Shown here: positions 18,069 through 28,172 of the stretch, piece after piece
How positions within the stretch are numbered: position 1 is the stretch's first letter
Layout of the letters: each line of letters starts with the position of its first letter
DNA from: Streptomyces sp. CB00316
GTDB lineage: Bacteria > Actinomycetota > Actinomycetes > Streptomycetales > Streptomycetaceae
Direction: 5' to 3'
Assembly: GCF_001905595.1 (NCBI RefSeq)
Contig: NZ_LIXI01000001.1
Coordinates: 248,001-312,000 of the forward strand
Length of the DNA: 64,000 nt
Notes under the pieces: generated by a model
Seen by the model: the letters and a program-made list of their open reading frames with translations, nothing else
The model's database searches: none
Told to the model about the DNA's origin: nothing
Made by a program: the position numbers and the translations under genes

Positions 18069-19500
18069 GGGAGTCTCCCAGGTACTGCTCGGCGTGGCCG
18101 GAGATCAGGTCGAGGACCGCGGCGATGTCGTCCACGGTCGTTTCGGGGTTGAGGAGGGTGAACTTCAGGTACTGGCGGTCACCGACCTTGGTGCCCGCGA
18201 CGATCGCCTCGCCGGAGGCGAACAGGGCCTTGCGGGCGTAGAGGTTGGCGCGGTCGATCCGGTCCGGGGATGTGACGCCGGACGGGATGTGGCGGAAGAC
18301 GAGCGTGGAGAGCTGCGGCTGCACCACGACGTCGAAGCGCGGGTCGGCGTCGAGCAGCTTCCAGCCCTCGGCGGCCAGCTCGCAGACGTCGTCGAACAGC
18401 TCGCCGATGCCGTCGGCGCCCATGACGCGCAGCGTCATCCACAGCTTGAGCGCGTCGAACCGGCGGGTCGTCTGGAGGGACTTGTCGACCTGGTTCGGTA
18501 TCCGCTCCTCGGCCATCCGGCGCGGGTTCAGATACTCCGCGTGGTACGTGGCATGGCGCAGGGTCGCCCGGTCGCGGACCAGGACGGCCGAGGAACTCAC
18601 CGGCTGGAAGAAGGACTTGTGGTAGTCGACGGTCACCGAGTCGGCGTGGTCGATGCCTTCGAGGAGACCGCGCCGCTCGCGGGAGGCCAGCAGCCCGCAG
18701 CCGTACGCGGCGTCCACATGCATCCAGGTGGCGAACCGCTCGCACAGGGCGGCGATCTCGGGCAGCGGGTCGATCGAGCCGAAGTCCGTGGTGCCGGCGG
18801 TCGCGACGACGGCCATCGGCACGGTGCCTTCGGCGACGCAACTCTCCAGGGCGTGGGCGAGGGCCACGGCCTGCATGCGCTTGTTGCTGTCGACCGGGAC
18901 GGAGACGACCGCGTCCGGGCCGAGGCCGAGGAGCTTGGCGGACTTCTGCACGCTGAAGTGGCTGCACTCGGAGGTGAAGATCCGCAGCCGGGTGTAGTGC
19001 TCGGGCCGGACCTTCGCCTCCTCGCGGGCCAGCAGCAGGGCCTGGAGGTTGGACTGCGTACCGCCGCTGGTGAAGATGCCGTCGGCGGCCGGTCCGAGGC
19101 CGATCCGCTCGGTGGTCCAGTCGATCAGCCGGCGCTCGATGAGGGTGCCGCCAGCGCTCTGGTCCCAGGTGTCCAGGGAGGAGTTGATCGCGGAGAGCAC
19201 CGCCTCACCGAGGACGGCGGGGATGACGACCGGGCAGTTGAGGTGGCCCAGGTAGCGCGGGTGGTGGAAGTAGACGGCGTCGCGGAGGTAGACCTCGCCG
19301 AGCTCGTCGAGAGCGGCGGTGGCGTCGCCCAGCGGCCGGTCGAGGTCGATCGCGTCGACGACGGGGGAGAGCTCGTCGACACCGACCCCGCTGAAGGGGC
19401 GCTCGGTGGCGGCGAGTTTGGCCGCGACCCGTTCCACTCCTGCGGTGACGGTACGCCGGTAGTGCTCCGCAGTCGTGTTGTTGAGCAGGTGCGAACGCAT
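18052..19500 (-). CDS. desA: Lysine decarboxylase of desferrioxamine biosynthesis
   Basis: 482 residues, PLP-dependent group II decarboxylase. It makes cadaverine from lysine, the committed step of desferrioxamine synthesis. The PLP lysine lies in [16 protein letters not shown], with HVDAAYGCG upstream and [12 protein letters not shown] for phosphate binding. The start ATG 19500 is preceded by GGGAGGA. It is the first gene of the operon, with an iron box 82 bases before the start. Confidence 0.97.
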   Translation of the reverse strand: MRSHLLNNTTAEHYRRTVTAGVERVAAKLAATERPFSGVGVDELSPVVDAIDLDRPLGDATAALDELGEVYLRDAVYFHHPRYLGHLNCPVVIPAVLGEAVLSAINSSLDTWDQSAGGTLIERRLIDWTTERIGLGPAADGIFTSGGTQSNLQALLLAREEAKVRPEHYTRLRIFTSECSHFSVQKSAKLLGLGPDAVVSVPVDSNKRMQAVALAHALESCVAEGTVPMAVVATAGTTDFGSIDPLPEIAALCERFATWMHVDAAYGCGLLASRERRGLLEGIDHADSVTVDYHKSFFQPVSSSAVLVRDRATLRHATYHAEYLNPRRMAEERIPNQVDKSLQTTRRFDALKLWMTLRVMGADGIGELFDDVCELAAEGWKLLDADPRFDVVVQPQLSTLVFRHIPSGVTSPDRIDRANLYARKALFASGEAIVAGTKVGDRQYLKFTLLNPETTVDDIAAVLDLISGHAEQYLGDSLDRAS

Positions 19501-19581
19501 GAAGGGGTCCTCCCGGGTGAGGGGAACTTCATCGCGTCCCTCCGGGCAGGAAGAAGGGGGACGAGGGACACGATGTTGAAG

Positions 19582-19600
19582 TGAGGGTAGCCTAACCTAA
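19582..19600 (-). promoter_or_regulatory. DmdR/IdeR iron box of the des operon
   Basis: On the minus strand TTAGGTTAGGCTACCCTCA closely matches the known 19-bp actinobacterial iron box TTAGGTTAGGCTCACCTAA, differing at three or four positions in the right half. Placed 82 bases before the desA start, it should let Fe(II)-DmdR repress desABCD when iron is plentiful. Confidence 0.9.
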
Positions 19601-19723
19601 TTAGATCACCGGCACCCCCTCACCCCTGGTGGATGTGGAATTCGTCCGCTTCTATTCACTTATGGGGGTGCCGCCGGTGCGCTGCGGGTGGCTGTCGGGG
19701 TGCGGGGGAGCCTCTTCGGTGGG

Positions 19724-19846
19724 CTACTCCCCGGCTCCTCCGGGGCGGGCCAGGAGCGGCAGACGGACGGGCCAGGCTCCGGCGGGGGCGCCGTACCAGA
19801 CGGTGACCGCGCCCCGGCCGTCGTTCGCGTACGGGTTGCCGATCTG
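19724..19846 (-). pseudogene. C-terminal scrap of an FG-GAP repeat protein
   Basis: Directly behind the GNAT stop, the minus strand reads QIGNPYANDGRGAVTVWYGA and continues to a TAG at 19724-19726, 41 codons in all. This is the last blade of an FG-GAP/integrin-alpha-like beta-propeller repeat plus a tail. The upstream part of the gene is missing: the GNAT gene stop lies five bases before it. It looks like a deletion or recombination junction. The remaining stretch 19601-19723 holds no gene. Confidence 0.6.
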
Positions 19847-19850
19847 AGGA

Positions 19851-20486
19851 CTAGACCCCGAAGTCGGCCCGGCAGGCGTCGAGTCCCTCCACGGTGACGT
19901 CCACGCCCCGGTGCTTCTCCCACCCGGCCCGGTCCAGCCGCAGCCGCTGCAAGGTGACGGCCTCCCCGCGGATCACCTGGACCTGGAGCCCGTCGGGCTC
20001 GTACCCGAGCCGCCGTGAGACGCCGAGTGAACCGGCGTTGTCCATCCTGGCCTCGGAGACGGCGTTCCGGGCGCCGAGCCCCTCGAAGGCCAGGTGGAGG
20101 GCGGCGGCCCGCATCTCCGTGCCGATGCCCTGGCCCTGATGCGGGAGGCCGAGCCACGACCCGGCCACCACTTCCCGCCGTACGCCGAACTCCTGGCCCA
20201 TCACGTCCTGCCGCCCCACGACCTTGCCCTCGTGGAGGACGGCCAGGGAGAGGTGCCACTCCTGGGCCGACCACCCGGCGATCGTGCTCAGCACGTGCTG
20301 GTAGGTGGCCCGGCCCACCTCGTCGGACTCGCCGTCGGTCCACGGCACGAGGAACGGCATCCGGTCCGGGGCGTGCACCCCGCCGGCGCCGACCGAGGCG
20401 AGCTCGTCCAGGAGTGCCTCGTCGGGCAGGCGCGATTCGAGGTGGGGTGTGCGGATGCGGAGGCCGCGGAGGGGCCAGTGGCTCAT
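19851..20486 (-). CDS. GNAT family N-acetyltransferase
   Basis: 211 residues from ATG 20486. RimJ-like GNAT: SLAVLHEGKVVGRQDVMG forms the central strands, and GSWLGLPHQGQGIGTEMRAA contains the acetyl-CoA-binding Q/R-x-x-G-x-G/A motif. NAGSLGVSRRLGYEP is the usual C-terminal block. The substrate cannot be deduced. Its start overlaps the stop of the MFS gene by 4 bases (20483-20486), so the two are translationally coupled and may act together, for example acetylating and exporting a toxic compound. Confidence 0.85.
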   Translation of the reverse strand: MSHWPLRGLRIRTPHLESRLPDEALLDELASVGAGGVHAPDRMPFLVPWTDGESDEVGRATYQHVLSTIAGWSAQEWHLSLAVLHEGKVVGRQDVMGQEFGVRREVVAGSWLGLPHQGQGIGTEMRAAALHLAFEGLGARNAVSEARMDNAGSLGVSRRLGYEPDGLQVQVIRGEAVTLQRLRLDRAGWEKHRGVDVTVEGLDACRADFGV

Positions 20487-21967
20487 GCGGGGACTTTGCC
20501 GGACGGCCGGTCGGCCTGTCCAGCGGATTCCGGCCAGGAGGCAGTCCCCGCCCCGGACGGGCTGCCCGACCGGCGTCGCAGACCGAAGGCGCTGACGGCG
20601 GTGGCGATCAGGGCGGCGGCGAGCGGGACGACGAGCGCCGCTCGGTAGCCGTCGAGCAGGGCGGTCGGCGAAGTTCCCTCGGTGGCCGCGATGTTGACGG
20701 CGGCGACGGCGGACAGGCCGAGCGCGGCACCGAACTGGAAGGAGGTGTAGAGCAGCCCGCCCGCGACGCCCTGCTCCTCCTCGGCGATGCCGTCGGTGGC
20801 CGTGATCGTCAGCGGACCGTACGCCAGGGAGAAGGCCACACCGAGCAGGACCAGGCTCGGAAGCATCGCGAGGTAGGTCCAGTCCGCGGTGAGCGGCAGG
20901 AACAGCGCGTACGCCAGGGAGGCCAGGAGCAGTCCGCCGAAGATGACGCGCGCGTTGCCGAACCGGGCCACCAGCTTCGGGGTGAGGAGCGGGGACAGGA
21001 CCGCGTCCACGCCGATGACGATCAGGGCGAAGCTCGTCTGGAGGGACGACCAGCCCCGCAGCTCCTGGAGATAGAGCACGGCGATGAACTGGAACCCGAA
21101 GAAGCCCGCGGCGAAGAGCAGCCCCGACACATTGGCGCGGACCAGCGACCCGCTGCGGAAGAGGCCCAGGCGCACCAGCGGCGAGGCCGAGCGGCGCTCG
21201 ATGAGGACGAAGGCGAGGAAGAGGAGGGCCGCGGTGCCGATCGTGCCGGTCGTCCAGGCGGCGGAGGCGTGCGTGACCCGCTCGACGCCGAAGACGAGGA
21301 GCAGGATGCCTCCGGTGACGGTGACCGCTCCGGCCAGGTCGACGCCCCGCCCGGTCCGGTCCGGACTTGGTGACTTCGGGACGAGCCGCAGCGCGGCGAG
21401 AAGGATGACGGAGGAGAGGATGACCGGGGCGAAGAACACCCAGCGCCAGTCGATGGCGGAGAGCAGGCCGCCGACGACCAGGCCGATGGAGAAGCCGCCC
21501 GCCGCGGTGCCGGAGTAGACGAGCAGGGCCTTGTTGCGCTGCGGCCCCTCCGGGAAGCCGGTGGTGATGATCGACAGACCGGCCGGGGTCATGAAGGCGG
21601 CGGAGACCCCCGTCACGAACCGGGCGAGGATCAGCATCCACCCTTCGGTGGCCAGCCCGCCGAGACCGGAGAAGAGCAGGAAGACCACGAGCCAGAGGAT
21701 GAACATCCGCCGGCGCCCGAACAGGTCGGCCGCCCGGCCGCCCAGCAGCATGAAGCCGCCGTAGCCGAGGAGGTACGCGCTCATCACCCACTGGAGGGTG
21801 CCGGTGGAGAGCCCCAGGTCGGCGCGGATCGCGGGCATGGCCACGTTCAGCATGGCCACGTCGATGCCTTCGAGGAAGATGGCCCCGCAGAGCACGAACA
21901 GCACGCCCCACGCGCGCCCGGTCATACGGACGGTGCCGCTGCTCGAAAGGGGTGGTGATGTGGACAC
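20483..21967 (-). CDS. MFS drug exporter, DHA2 (EmrB/QacA) type
   Basis: 494 residues. GTG 21967 is chosen because AGGAG lies just before it; several upstream in-frame starts lack ribosome sites and add a non-membrane leader. About 14 membrane segments are predicted. The loop GGRAADLFGRRRMF is the MFS motif A, and AMLNVAMPAIRADL is typical of helix 1 in DHA2 exporters. A proton-driven efflux pump in the inner membrane. Divergent from an HxlR regulator, its probable controller, and coupled to a GNAT gene. Confidence 0.88.
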   Translation of the reverse strand: MSTSPPLSSSGTVRMTGRAWGVLFVLCGAIFLEGIDVAMLNVAMPAIRADLGLSTGTLQWVMSAYLLGYGGFMLLGGRAADLFGRRRMFILWLVVFLLFSGLGGLATEGWMLILARFVTGVSAAFMTPAGLSIITTGFPEGPQRNKALLVYSGTAAGGFSIGLVVGGLLSAIDWRWVFFAPVILSSVILLAALRLVPKSPSPDRTGRGVDLAGAVTVTGGILLLVFGVERVTHASAAWTTGTIGTAALLFLAFVLIERRSASPLVRLGLFRSGSLVRANVSGLLFAAGFFGFQFIAVLYLQELRGWSSLQTSFALIVIGVDAVLSPLLTPKLVARFGNARVIFGGLLLASLAYALFLPLTADWTYLAMLPSLVLLGVAFSLAYGPLTITATDGIAEEEQGVAGGLLYTSFQFGAALGLSAVAAVNIAATEGTSPTALLDGYRAALVVPLAAALIATAVSAFGLRRRSGSPSGAGTASWPESAGQADRPSGKVPA

Positions 21968-22146
21968 GGAACTTCTCCTAGGGGAGAGGGATGAGGAAGC
22001 GGGCATGGCGAACCGCCGCAACGGCGGTTCGTGGGGTGGGAGTCGAGGGTGCAAGTCCTCAATTGGCGCGACCGAAAGCGGAGTTACCGAAGTGCTGGTC
22101 GGTTCCCTGTTGTAACCACTCGAAGCATGCGGCACGCTGGGGAACC
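21968..22146. promoter_or_regulatory. Divergent promoter region of the MFS and HxlR genes, with inverted repeat
   Basis: It contains CGAACCGCCG (22009-22018) and its exact complement CGGCGGTTCG (22022-22031) separated by 3 bases, in the MFS leader side. Further pieces include GAGG-8 bases-CCTC near 22046 and a CGACC/GGTCGG pair (22070-22102). These are candidate HxlR operators or a leader hairpin controlling the exporter. Confidence 0.5.
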
Positions 22147-22590
22147 ATGGAAGAAGGCACTTTGAAGTCACCGAGTAACTGCGGCCATACCGAGGTTGAG
22201 CAGGACTTCGACATCAGCAACTGGGATGTCCGCGAGGGCTGCGAGGTGCGGCAGATCCTCGACCGCGTCGCGGACAAGTGGTCGCTGCTCGCCATAGCGC
22301 ACCTGGAGCGCCGGACACTGCGCTTCTCCGAGCTGCGCCGGCTGATCGACGGCATCAGCCAGCGCATGCTGACGGTGACCCTGCGTCAGTTGGAGCGCGA
22401 CGGCCTGGTGCGGCGCACGGTCTACCCGGTCGTCCCGCCGCGCGTGGAGTACGAGCTCACGCCGATGGGCGCCACCCTGCACACGACGATCCGGTCCCTG
22501 GTCGACTGGACCGAGGGCCACCAGCAGGAGATCGCCAGGGCGCGTGCGGAGTACGACAGCCGACAGGAGGACGGGATGCCGGTCTCCTGA
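22147..22590 (+). CDS. HxlR family transcription regulator
   Basis: 147 residues from ATG 22147, after GGGGAACC. A winged-helix protein of the HxlR class: a Cys (EGCEVRQILDRVADKW) at the usual position just before the first DNA-binding helix, then RRTLRFSELRRLIDGISQRM and LTVTLRQLERDGLVRRTVYP for the helix-turn-helix and wing. Such regulators often sense reactive electrophiles through that Cys. Divergent from the MFS gene. No terminator was recognised in the 177 bases before the convergent RpiR gene. Confidence 0.9.
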   Translation: MEEGTLKSPSNCGHTEVEQDFDISNWDVREGCEVRQILDRVADKWSLLAIAHLERRTLRFSELRRLIDGISQRMLTVTLRQLERDGLVRRTVYPVVPPRVEYELTPMGATLHTTIRSLVDWTEGHQQEIARARAEYDSRQEDGMPVS

Positions 22591-22767
22591 TACCGCGGGG
22601 CTTCGGGCGCCACGTCGACGATCGGCGCCGCCGGGGACGCATCAAGCGGCTTGGTCCGATCTCTTGGACACCGGAGGCCGCCGGCTCCCCTGCGCGACGC
22701 GGCCGGGGAGAGTCCGGAGTGGGTGGTCGGGCAAGCGTGACCTTGCGGGATCATCGCCGATGACGCG

Positions 22768-23697
22768 TCAGTAGAGCCCTGCCCGCCGTGCGATGTCCTC
22801 GCCGTGCTGCATTCGGCTGCGGGCGTCGTCGCCCAGGGCCGTGATGACGCCTGCCACGACGGTCTCCAGTACGGCGAGGGTCGGTACGAGGCTGTCGTAG
22901 GGGGAGGGGGCCGTGACCCGGCTGGGCAGGACGACCTCGGCGTGGGGGGCGGCGGGGGAGAGCCAGGTGTCGGTAAACAGGACCACCTTGCCGCCCCGCT
23001 CCTGGACGAGTGTGGCGATGGTGGTCTTGTCGCTCTCGTAGCGGCGGTAGTCGAAGACGACCAGCACGTCACGGCGGGTGAGAGCGGCGAGGACGGCGGT
23101 GCGTTCGACGTCACGGTCGGGCAGGAACCGTACGTCGTCGCGCAACTGCATCAGGTGCAGGCCGAGGTACTGGGCGAGCAGGTGGGTGAAGCGGCCACCG
23201 GCCAGGGTGATGCGGCGCTTGCGGTCCGAGAGCAATCGCACCGCGTGCTCGAAGTCGTGCGGGGGGAGCTCCGCGAGGGTGGCGGTCACGGCGCCGGTGA
23301 AGACCTGGCTGCCGTGGCGTAGAAGTGAGGAGTCCGTGCCGGTGCTTCCGCGCGTACCGCGGTGTGTGCCGTCGTCAGGCGTGCCCGCGTCCTCGGCGTC
23401 GTCCGTTCCGCTCCGGCCGAAGCCGGCCGACTCGTAGAGGGAGAGCGGGGAGGCGTTGCGCGCGTCGAGTTCCTCGCGGAGGGCGGCCTGGAAGTCGGGG
23501 AAGCCCTGGTAGCCGAGCCGGTTGACGAAGCGGATCACCGTGGGTGCGCTGACGGAGGCCCGGCCCGCGAGTACGGCGATGGTCTCGAACCCGGCCGCCG
23601 GGTATCCGGCCAGGAGTACCCGGGCGACCTTGCGCTCGGCCGGGCTGAGCTCGCCCAGCTTCTGCCGGATGTCGTCGGCGAGCGTGGGTGAGGCCAT
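22768..23697 (-). CDS. RpiR/MurR family transcription regulator
   Basis: 309 residues. The N-terminal helix-turn-helix (about 1-78) contains LGELSPAERKVARVLLAGYP and SAPTVIRFVNRLGYQGFPDF. The C-terminal SIS domain (about 135-275) would bind a small ligand. Between them is a Gly/Asp/Thr-rich linker (about 92-125). The start ATG 23697 follows GGAAGGGAA. Last gene of the minus-strand run that begins at the binding-protein gene, 98 bases after the cyanophycinase-like gene; it probably controls that run. RpiR proteins usually sense phosphosugars, which is unusual beside peptide and amino-acid genes. Confidence 0.9.
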   Translation of the reverse strand: MASPTLADDIRQKLGELSPAERKVARVLLAGYPAAGFETIAVLAGRASVSAPTVIRFVNRLGYQGFPDFQAALREELDARNASPLSLYESAGFGRSGTDDAEDAGTPDDGTHRGTRGSTGTDSSLLRHGSQVFTGAVTATLAELPPHDFEHAVRLLSDRKRRITLAGGRFTHLLAQYLGLHLMQLRDDVRFLPDRDVERTAVLAALTRRDVLVVFDYRRYESDKTTIATLVQERGGKVVLFTDTWLSPAAPHAEVVLPSRVTAPSPYDSLVPTLAVLETVVAGVITALGDDARSRMQHGEDIARRAGLY

Positions 23698-23795
23698 CGT
23701 GTCCGATTCCCTTCCGAGGCGTGCTGGGTCTCCGGGAGCCTACTGGCGGAACAGGTCACGGCTCTCGACCGGTCCCGCCGGAGGGCCCGGGGCTG

Positions 23796-25112
23796 TTACC
23801 GGTCGGCCACGCGAATGCTCAGCCCGGTCAGGGTCTGCGGCGTGGCGCCGTCGCCGCTCCATGCGGTGAAGCCCGGTGCCTTGGTGAAGGTGACCGTGAA
23901 GCGCGGCCCGTCCTCGTAGGTCGTGGCCTCGGCCGTGCGCTGGGCACGGGTGGCCGCCAGGGCTCGGGCGGTGGTCAGGAAGGAGTAGGGGGCGCCCGAG
24001 GGGTTGGCCACGGAGTGGAACACGTCGGTGTTGGCGGGTACGGGGGTGGTCGAGCGGGGTGCGAAAGACCGCTTCCCGGGCGCCGGGAGCGTGAGCCGGA
24101 GTCGGGGGTCGTAGCGGTCCCCATCGGTCAGGTAGTCGTAACGCACGCCGGTCAGCGACCAGCTGCCGCCACGCGTCCCGGCCGCCTTCGGCCCCTCGTG
24201 CACGCGGGCCCGCCGCAGGTCGAACACGGCGACTCCCCGCGGGCCGATCACCCGTACGCGTTCGCGAGGGCCGCCGGGGTGTTCCACCAGGAGTGCGGTG
24301 TTCTCCTCCAGGGCGTACACCCGGTCGTGCCCGGTGTCGGCCGCCAGTCGCATCGCGCGGCCCTCGCGGCCGTACGCCCCGGTGTGGGTGTCGATCAGCC
24401 CGGAGCGGAGGAGGCCGAAACCGCCCTGCGGCTCGTATCCGAGGCGTGTCGCGTCCTCGAAGTAGCCCGGGCTGCTGCCGTCGCGGAGCCCCTGGTACGA
24501 CTCGCCGCCCGTCACCATGTCGGCGCCCGCGGTGATCTGCGCCCCCGCGCTGGAGCCTGACACGACGGCCCCGGCCGCCAGTTTGGCCCGGATGGCCGCG
24601 AGTACCTTGGAGTCGGTGTGCGCTGCCCCGTCCAGGAGGGTGGTGAGGTAGCGGGACTGGTCCCCGCCGCCGAAGAAGAACCCGGTCATCGCGTTGACCT
24701 GCCGGACGACGGTCTGCGAGTCGGCGTTCGCGATGTGGTCGAGGTCGACGGGGATCCACTGGGCGTCGGCAGCGCCGTGCCGCTTGAACACGTCCGAGTA
24801 GTACGCCCCGTTGCACTCGGAGTTGCTGCACCTGTCGGGATCGTCGGCGTACGGGTCCTGGCTGGCGGGCACGGAGGAGGCGGTGATCACGCCGATGCGG
24901 GCGCGGTCGCCGCCCGCCCGCTCGATGATCTCGCCGTAGACCTGGGTGTTGTCCTCCTTGAGGCCGCCGCCGACGAGCACCAGCGAACCGCTCTTCCGCG
25001 ATGGCCGGTCGGTGTCCGCGATGGCGGTCGGGCTGATGGCCAGGGTGAGCACGAGCGCGGCGGCGCCGCCGCCGGCCAGCACGGAACGTCGGGAGCGGAA
25101 CGGGGTACGCAT
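23796..25112 (-). CDS. Secreted cyanophycinase-like peptidase (S51, CphE type)
   Basis: 438 residues. The N-terminus has a twin-arginine-like signal (SRRSVLAGG then a hydrophobic core, cleavage near 32). The peptidase S51 core (about 42-300) has FFFGGGDQSRYL (about 145-156) and the nucleophile elbow SGSSAGAQ with Ser188. The length matches extracellular cyanophycinases (about 400 residues) rather than the 270-residue cytosolic form. Predicted activity: cutting the Asp-Arg polymer cyanophycin, or similar beta-linked peptides, to dipeptides outside the cell. ATG 25112 follows GGAGG. It lies 136 bases after the M20 gene and upstream of the RpiR gene. Confidence 0.88.
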   Translation of the reverse strand: MRTPFRSRRSVLAGGGAAALVLTLAISPTAIADTDRPSRKSGSLVLVGGGLKEDNTQVYGEIIERAGGDRARIGVITASSVPASQDPYADDPDRCSNSECNGAYYSDVFKRHGAADAQWIPVDLDHIANADSQTVVRQVNAMTGFFFGGGDQSRYLTTLLDGAAHTDSKVLAAIRAKLAAGAVVSGSSAGAQITAGADMVTGGESYQGLRDGSSPGYFEDATRLGYEPQGGFGLLRSGLIDTHTGAYGREGRAMRLAADTGHDRVYALEENTALLVEHPGGPRERVRVIGPRGVAVFDLRRARVHEGPKAAGTRGGSWSLTGVRYDYLTDGDRYDPRLRLTLPAPGKRSFAPRSTTPVPANTDVFHSVANPSGAPYSFLTTARALAATRAQRTAEATTYEDGPRFTVTFTKAPGFTAWSGDGATPQTLTGLSIRVADR

Positions 25113-25248
25113 GGAACCTCCGAAAGGTCGTGGTGACGAGAGGAAGGACGGAGAGCGGCAAGCGGTTGTGCTGAGCGGGCGGGTAGCGGGGGCGCCGATG
25201 CGTACCACCCGCGGCGGCCGCGCCGTGAGAAGCGGGACCGCCGGGGCG

Positions 25249-26463
25249 TCACCCGTGCCGGGAGCTGCCCAGCGTGGCGATGAGCGTGGCGAGCAGGGCG
25301 ACCCGCTCCGGTACGGTCGCTGTGTCGAGCCACTCCTCGGGGGTGTGGTCGGCCCCGCCGACGGGGCCGAGGCCGTCGAGGACGGGCACCCCGACGCCCG
25401 CGATGATGTTGGCGTCGCCCACTCCACCGGTCGCGGTCGCCCCCAGGGCGAGGCCGAGGTCTTCGCCCAGGGAGCGGGCCCGGGCCATCATGCGGTGCGT
25501 GGTGTCGGTGTCCTCCATGGGAGGGCACAGGTCGAGCTGTTCCACCACCGCGGACGTGCCGGGCACGCGGGGCCGGGCCGCTGCCTCCTCGATGGCGGCA
25601 CGCGCCCGCACCATCCCGGCCGTGGTGGCCGAGCGGATCTCGACGCGCAGCTCCGCTTCCGGGCAGACGATGTTGGTCCGGGTGCCCGCACGCACCACGC
25701 CCACGTTGACGGTCACGTCCTCCCAGCGGCCGTTGAGCGCCTGGAGGGCGACGACCAGGTGGGCGGCGGTGAGGGCGGCATTGGCGCCGCGCTCGGGTTC
25801 GATGCCGGAGTGGGCGGCGCGTCCCGTGACCGTGATGAGGAGGTCGGAGACTCCCTTGCGGGCGATGACCAGGGCGCCGTTCTCCCGGGCGCACTCGAGG
25901 GCGAGCGCGAAGTGCACTCCCCTGGCGGCCCGTTCGGTGACGGGGCGGCTGACGGGTGAGCCGATCTCCTCGTCGGGGGTGGCGAGGAAGACGATCTCGG
26001 CGTACTCCTCGACGCCCGCCTCGGCGAGGATGTCCAGGGCGGTGAGCCCGGCGAGCAGGCCGCCCTTGTCGTCGCTGACGCCGGGGCCGTGCGCGAGCCG
26101 CCCCTGGAGAGTGAAGGGGCGGGCGGCGGCGGTGCCGTCGGCGAAGACGGTGTCCATGTGGGCGGCGAGCAGGACGCGCCGCCCGCCTTCCCGGGCCGCG
26201 AGCCGGCCGGTCCTGCGGCCGATCAGGACGTCCCCCGTGGTCTCGCCGTCCGCCCCGTCGGGGGTCACCCGCTCGACGGCGAAGCCGAGGGCGGCCAGCC
26301 GGGCGGCGGTCCAGTCGGCGACCCGGTTCACCCCGGCGGGGCTGTAGGAACCGGAGTCGATCGCGACCAGACCGGCCAGGTCGGCCAGGAACCCGTCCAG
26401 GCGGGCCTCGGCGTACGGCAGCAGATCCTGGGCACGCGGACGCGGTCGGGTGGGCGCGGTCAC
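25249..26463 (-). CDS. M20 family metallopeptidase (carboxypeptidase G2-like)
   Basis: 404 residues with a GTG start overlapping the ATPase stop by 4 bases. Di-zinc ligands are visible: [10 protein letters not shown] (H-x-D), GVSDDKGG, and DEEIGSP, plus a distal His in GADHTPEEW. The dimerisation lid sits at about 190-300. No signal peptide, so cytosolic. It would hydrolyse an imported dipeptide or N-acyl amino acid. In this operon the natural candidate is the dipeptide released by the secreted cyanophycinase-like enzyme; other M20 substrates are possible. Confidence 0.9.
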   Translation of the reverse strand: MTAPTRPRPRAQDLLPYAEARLDGFLADLAGLVAIDSGSYSPAGVNRVADWTAARLAALGFAVERVTPDGADGETTGDVLIGRRTGRLAAREGGRRVLLAAHMDTVFADGTAAARPFTLQGRLAHGPGVSDDKGGLLAGLTALDILAEAGVEEYAEIVFLATPDEEIGSPVSRPVTERAARGVHFALALECARENGALVIARKGVSDLLITVTGRAAHSGIEPERGANAALTAAHLVVALQALNGRWEDVTVNVGVVRAGTRTNIVCPEAELRVEIRSATTAGMVRARAAIEEAAARPRVPGTSAVVEQLDLCPPMEDTDTTHRMMARARSLGEDLGLALGATATGGVGDANIIAGVGVPVLDGLGPVGGADHTPEEWLDTATVPERVALLATLIATLGSSRHG

Positions 26464-27224
26464 AGGACCTTGGACAGGAAGGCACGGGTGCGCTCCTGCT
26501 CCGGGTCGACCAGCACGTGCCGGGGGTCCCCGGCCTCGACCACCACGCCGTCGTCCATGAAGACCGCTGTGTCGCCGACCTCGCGGGCGAACCCGATCTC
26601 GTGGGTGACGACGACCATGGTCATACCGTCGGCGGCCAGCTGTCGCATGACGTCCAGGACGTCGCCGACGAGCTCGGGGTCGAGCGCGGAGGTCGGCTCG
26701 TCGAAGAGCATCAGCTTCGGTCTCATGGCCAGCGCGCGTGCGATGGCCACGCGCTGCTGTTGCCCGCCGGAGAGCTGGGCCGGGTAGTGGCCGGCCCGGT
26801 CCGCCAGTCCGACCTGCTCCAGCAGCCGCCGGGCATCCGCACGGGCCTCGGCGGTGCTCGTGCCGCTGACGCGGACGGGCGCCTCCATGATGTTCTGTTC
26901 GGCGGTCAGGTGGGGGAAGAGGTTGAATCGCTGGAAGACCATGCCGATGTCACGGCGGTGGGCGGCGATCTCCTTCTCCCGCAACTCGTGGAGCCGGGAT
27001 CCGCGCCGCTGGTAGCCGACGAGTTCCCCCTCGACGGCGAGTGTGCCGCCGTCGATCTTCTCCAGGTGGTTGATGCATCGCAGGAAGGTGGATTTGCCCG
27101 AGCCCGAGGGGCCGAGCAGACAGCACACCTGCCCGCGTTCGACGGTGAGGTCGATGCCCTTGAGGACCTCGAGCTTGCCGAAGCGTTTGCGCACGTCCTG
27201 GGCGCGCACCATGGGCGTGGTCAA
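26460..27224 (-). CDS. Polar amino-acid ABC importer, ATPase subunit
   Basis: 254 residues, GlnQ/HisP type. Walker A is GPSGSGKST, signature LSGGQQQR, Walker [13 protein letters not shown], with the H-loop in [10 protein letters not shown]. The reading frame begins with TTG at 27224, whose TTGA overlaps the permease stop; ATG 27212 is an alternative. It energises import by the permease and binding protein encoded upstream. Confidence 0.95.
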   Translation of the reverse strand: MTTPMVRAQDVRKRFGKLEVLKGIDLTVERGQVCCLLGPSGSGKSTFLRCINHLEKIDGGTLAVEGELVGYQRRGSRLHELREKEIAAHRRDIGMVFQRFNLFPHLTAEQNIMEAPVRVSGTSTAEARADARRLLEQVGLADRAGHYPAQLSGGQQQRVAIARALAMRPKLMLFDEPTSALDPELVGDVLDVMRQLAADGMTMVVVTHEIGFAREVGDTAVFMDDGVVVEAGDPRHVLVDPEQERTRAFLSKVL

Positions 27225-28171
27225 CGGCCTTCTGCCTTTCCGGTCTTCGGCGCCGTCGCGCGGGTGACCCCGGTCAACATCCGCCGCAGCGGGGAGGTGT
27301 GGCCTCCGTGTGCGGTGCCCCTGCCGTAGCGGCGCTCCAGCCAGGCCTGCGGAACGCTCAGCAGGCTCACCAGTGCCAGATACCAGAGCGAGGCGACCAC
27401 GAGCATGGGGATGACCTGGTAGTTCTGCGCGTACACCTCCTGGATGTTCGACATCAGGTCATGCGCGGCGATGACCGAGACCAGCGCGGTCATCTTGAGC
27501 ATGTTGATCGTCTCGTTGCCCATCGGAGGGATGATCACCCGCATGGCCTGGGGGAGAACGATCCTGCGCATCGTCAGAGCGGGCCGCATGCCGAGCGAGT
27601 GCGCGGCCTCGGCCTGCCCGGTGTCGACGGACTGGATCCCTGCCCGGACGATCTCCGAGGCGTACGCCGCCTCGTTGAGTCCCAGCGCGAGCAGAGCCGC
27701 GACGGCCGGGGTGAGCAGGGAGTTGGTGTCGGCCTGGAAGAAGGTGACGTCGGTGAAGGGGATGCCGATGAGCACGTTCTTGTAGAGGGCGCCGGCGTAC
27801 CCCCAGAAGATGATCTGGACCAGGAGCGGGGTGCCGCGGAAGGCCCAGACGAACAGCGAGGAGAGGCCGTAGAGGACCGGGTTGGACGACAGGCGCATCA
27901 CGGCGATGACGGTGCCCAGGGTGAGCCCGAGGGCCATGGCCGCGACGGTCAGCCACAGGGTGGTGACCAGTCCGTCGAAGATCAGGCCGGCGAAGAGGTA
28001 GTCGCCGATGACGTCCCAGCGGAGATTGGCGTTGGTGGCCAGCGAACCGACCAGCCCCGCCAGGGCGAGTACCGAGGCCAGGGCGGCGACCCAGCGGCCG
28101 TAGTGACGCACCGGGACGACGGTCAGGTCCTGCTCGGCCGGCGCGGTGCGGGTGTCGAGTGTGGTGGCCAT
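27221..28171 (-). CDS. Polar amino-acid ABC importer, permease
   Basis: 316 residues. The HisM/GlnP-type core (about 80-290) has [20 protein letters not shown], the EAA loop that docks the ATPase, and [18 protein letters not shown]. The N-terminal extension adds membrane segments. A single permease gene implies a homodimer. It starts one base from the binding-protein stop and overlaps the ATPase start. Confidence 0.94.
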   Translation of the reverse strand: MATTLDTRTAPAEQDLTVVPVRHYGRWVAALASVLALAGLVGSLATNANLRWDVIGDYLFAGLIFDGLVTTLWLTVAAMALGLTLGTVIAVMRLSSNPVLYGLSSLFVWAFRGTPLLVQIIFWGYAGALYKNVLIGIPFTDVTFFQADTNSLLTPAVAALLALGLNEAAYASEIVRAGIQSVDTGQAEAAHSLGMRPALTMRRIVLPQAMRVIIPPMGNETINMLKMTALVSVIAAHDLMSNIQEVYAQNYQVIPMLVVASLWYLALVSLLSVPQAWLERRYGRGTAHGGHTSPLRRMLTGVTRATAPKTGKAEGR

Positions 28172-28172
28172 A

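Noticed and set aside
19611..19672. GGCACCCCC/GGGGGTGCC inverted repeat near the des promoter
   Set aside because: The 44-base loop makes it a weak structure and it does not coincide with a gene end.
22032..22110. Possible riboswitch or group II intron-like segment (GAGGGTGCAAGTCCTC)
   Set aside because: Only a short hairpin resembles known elements; no further conserved domains or an intron-encoded protein are present.
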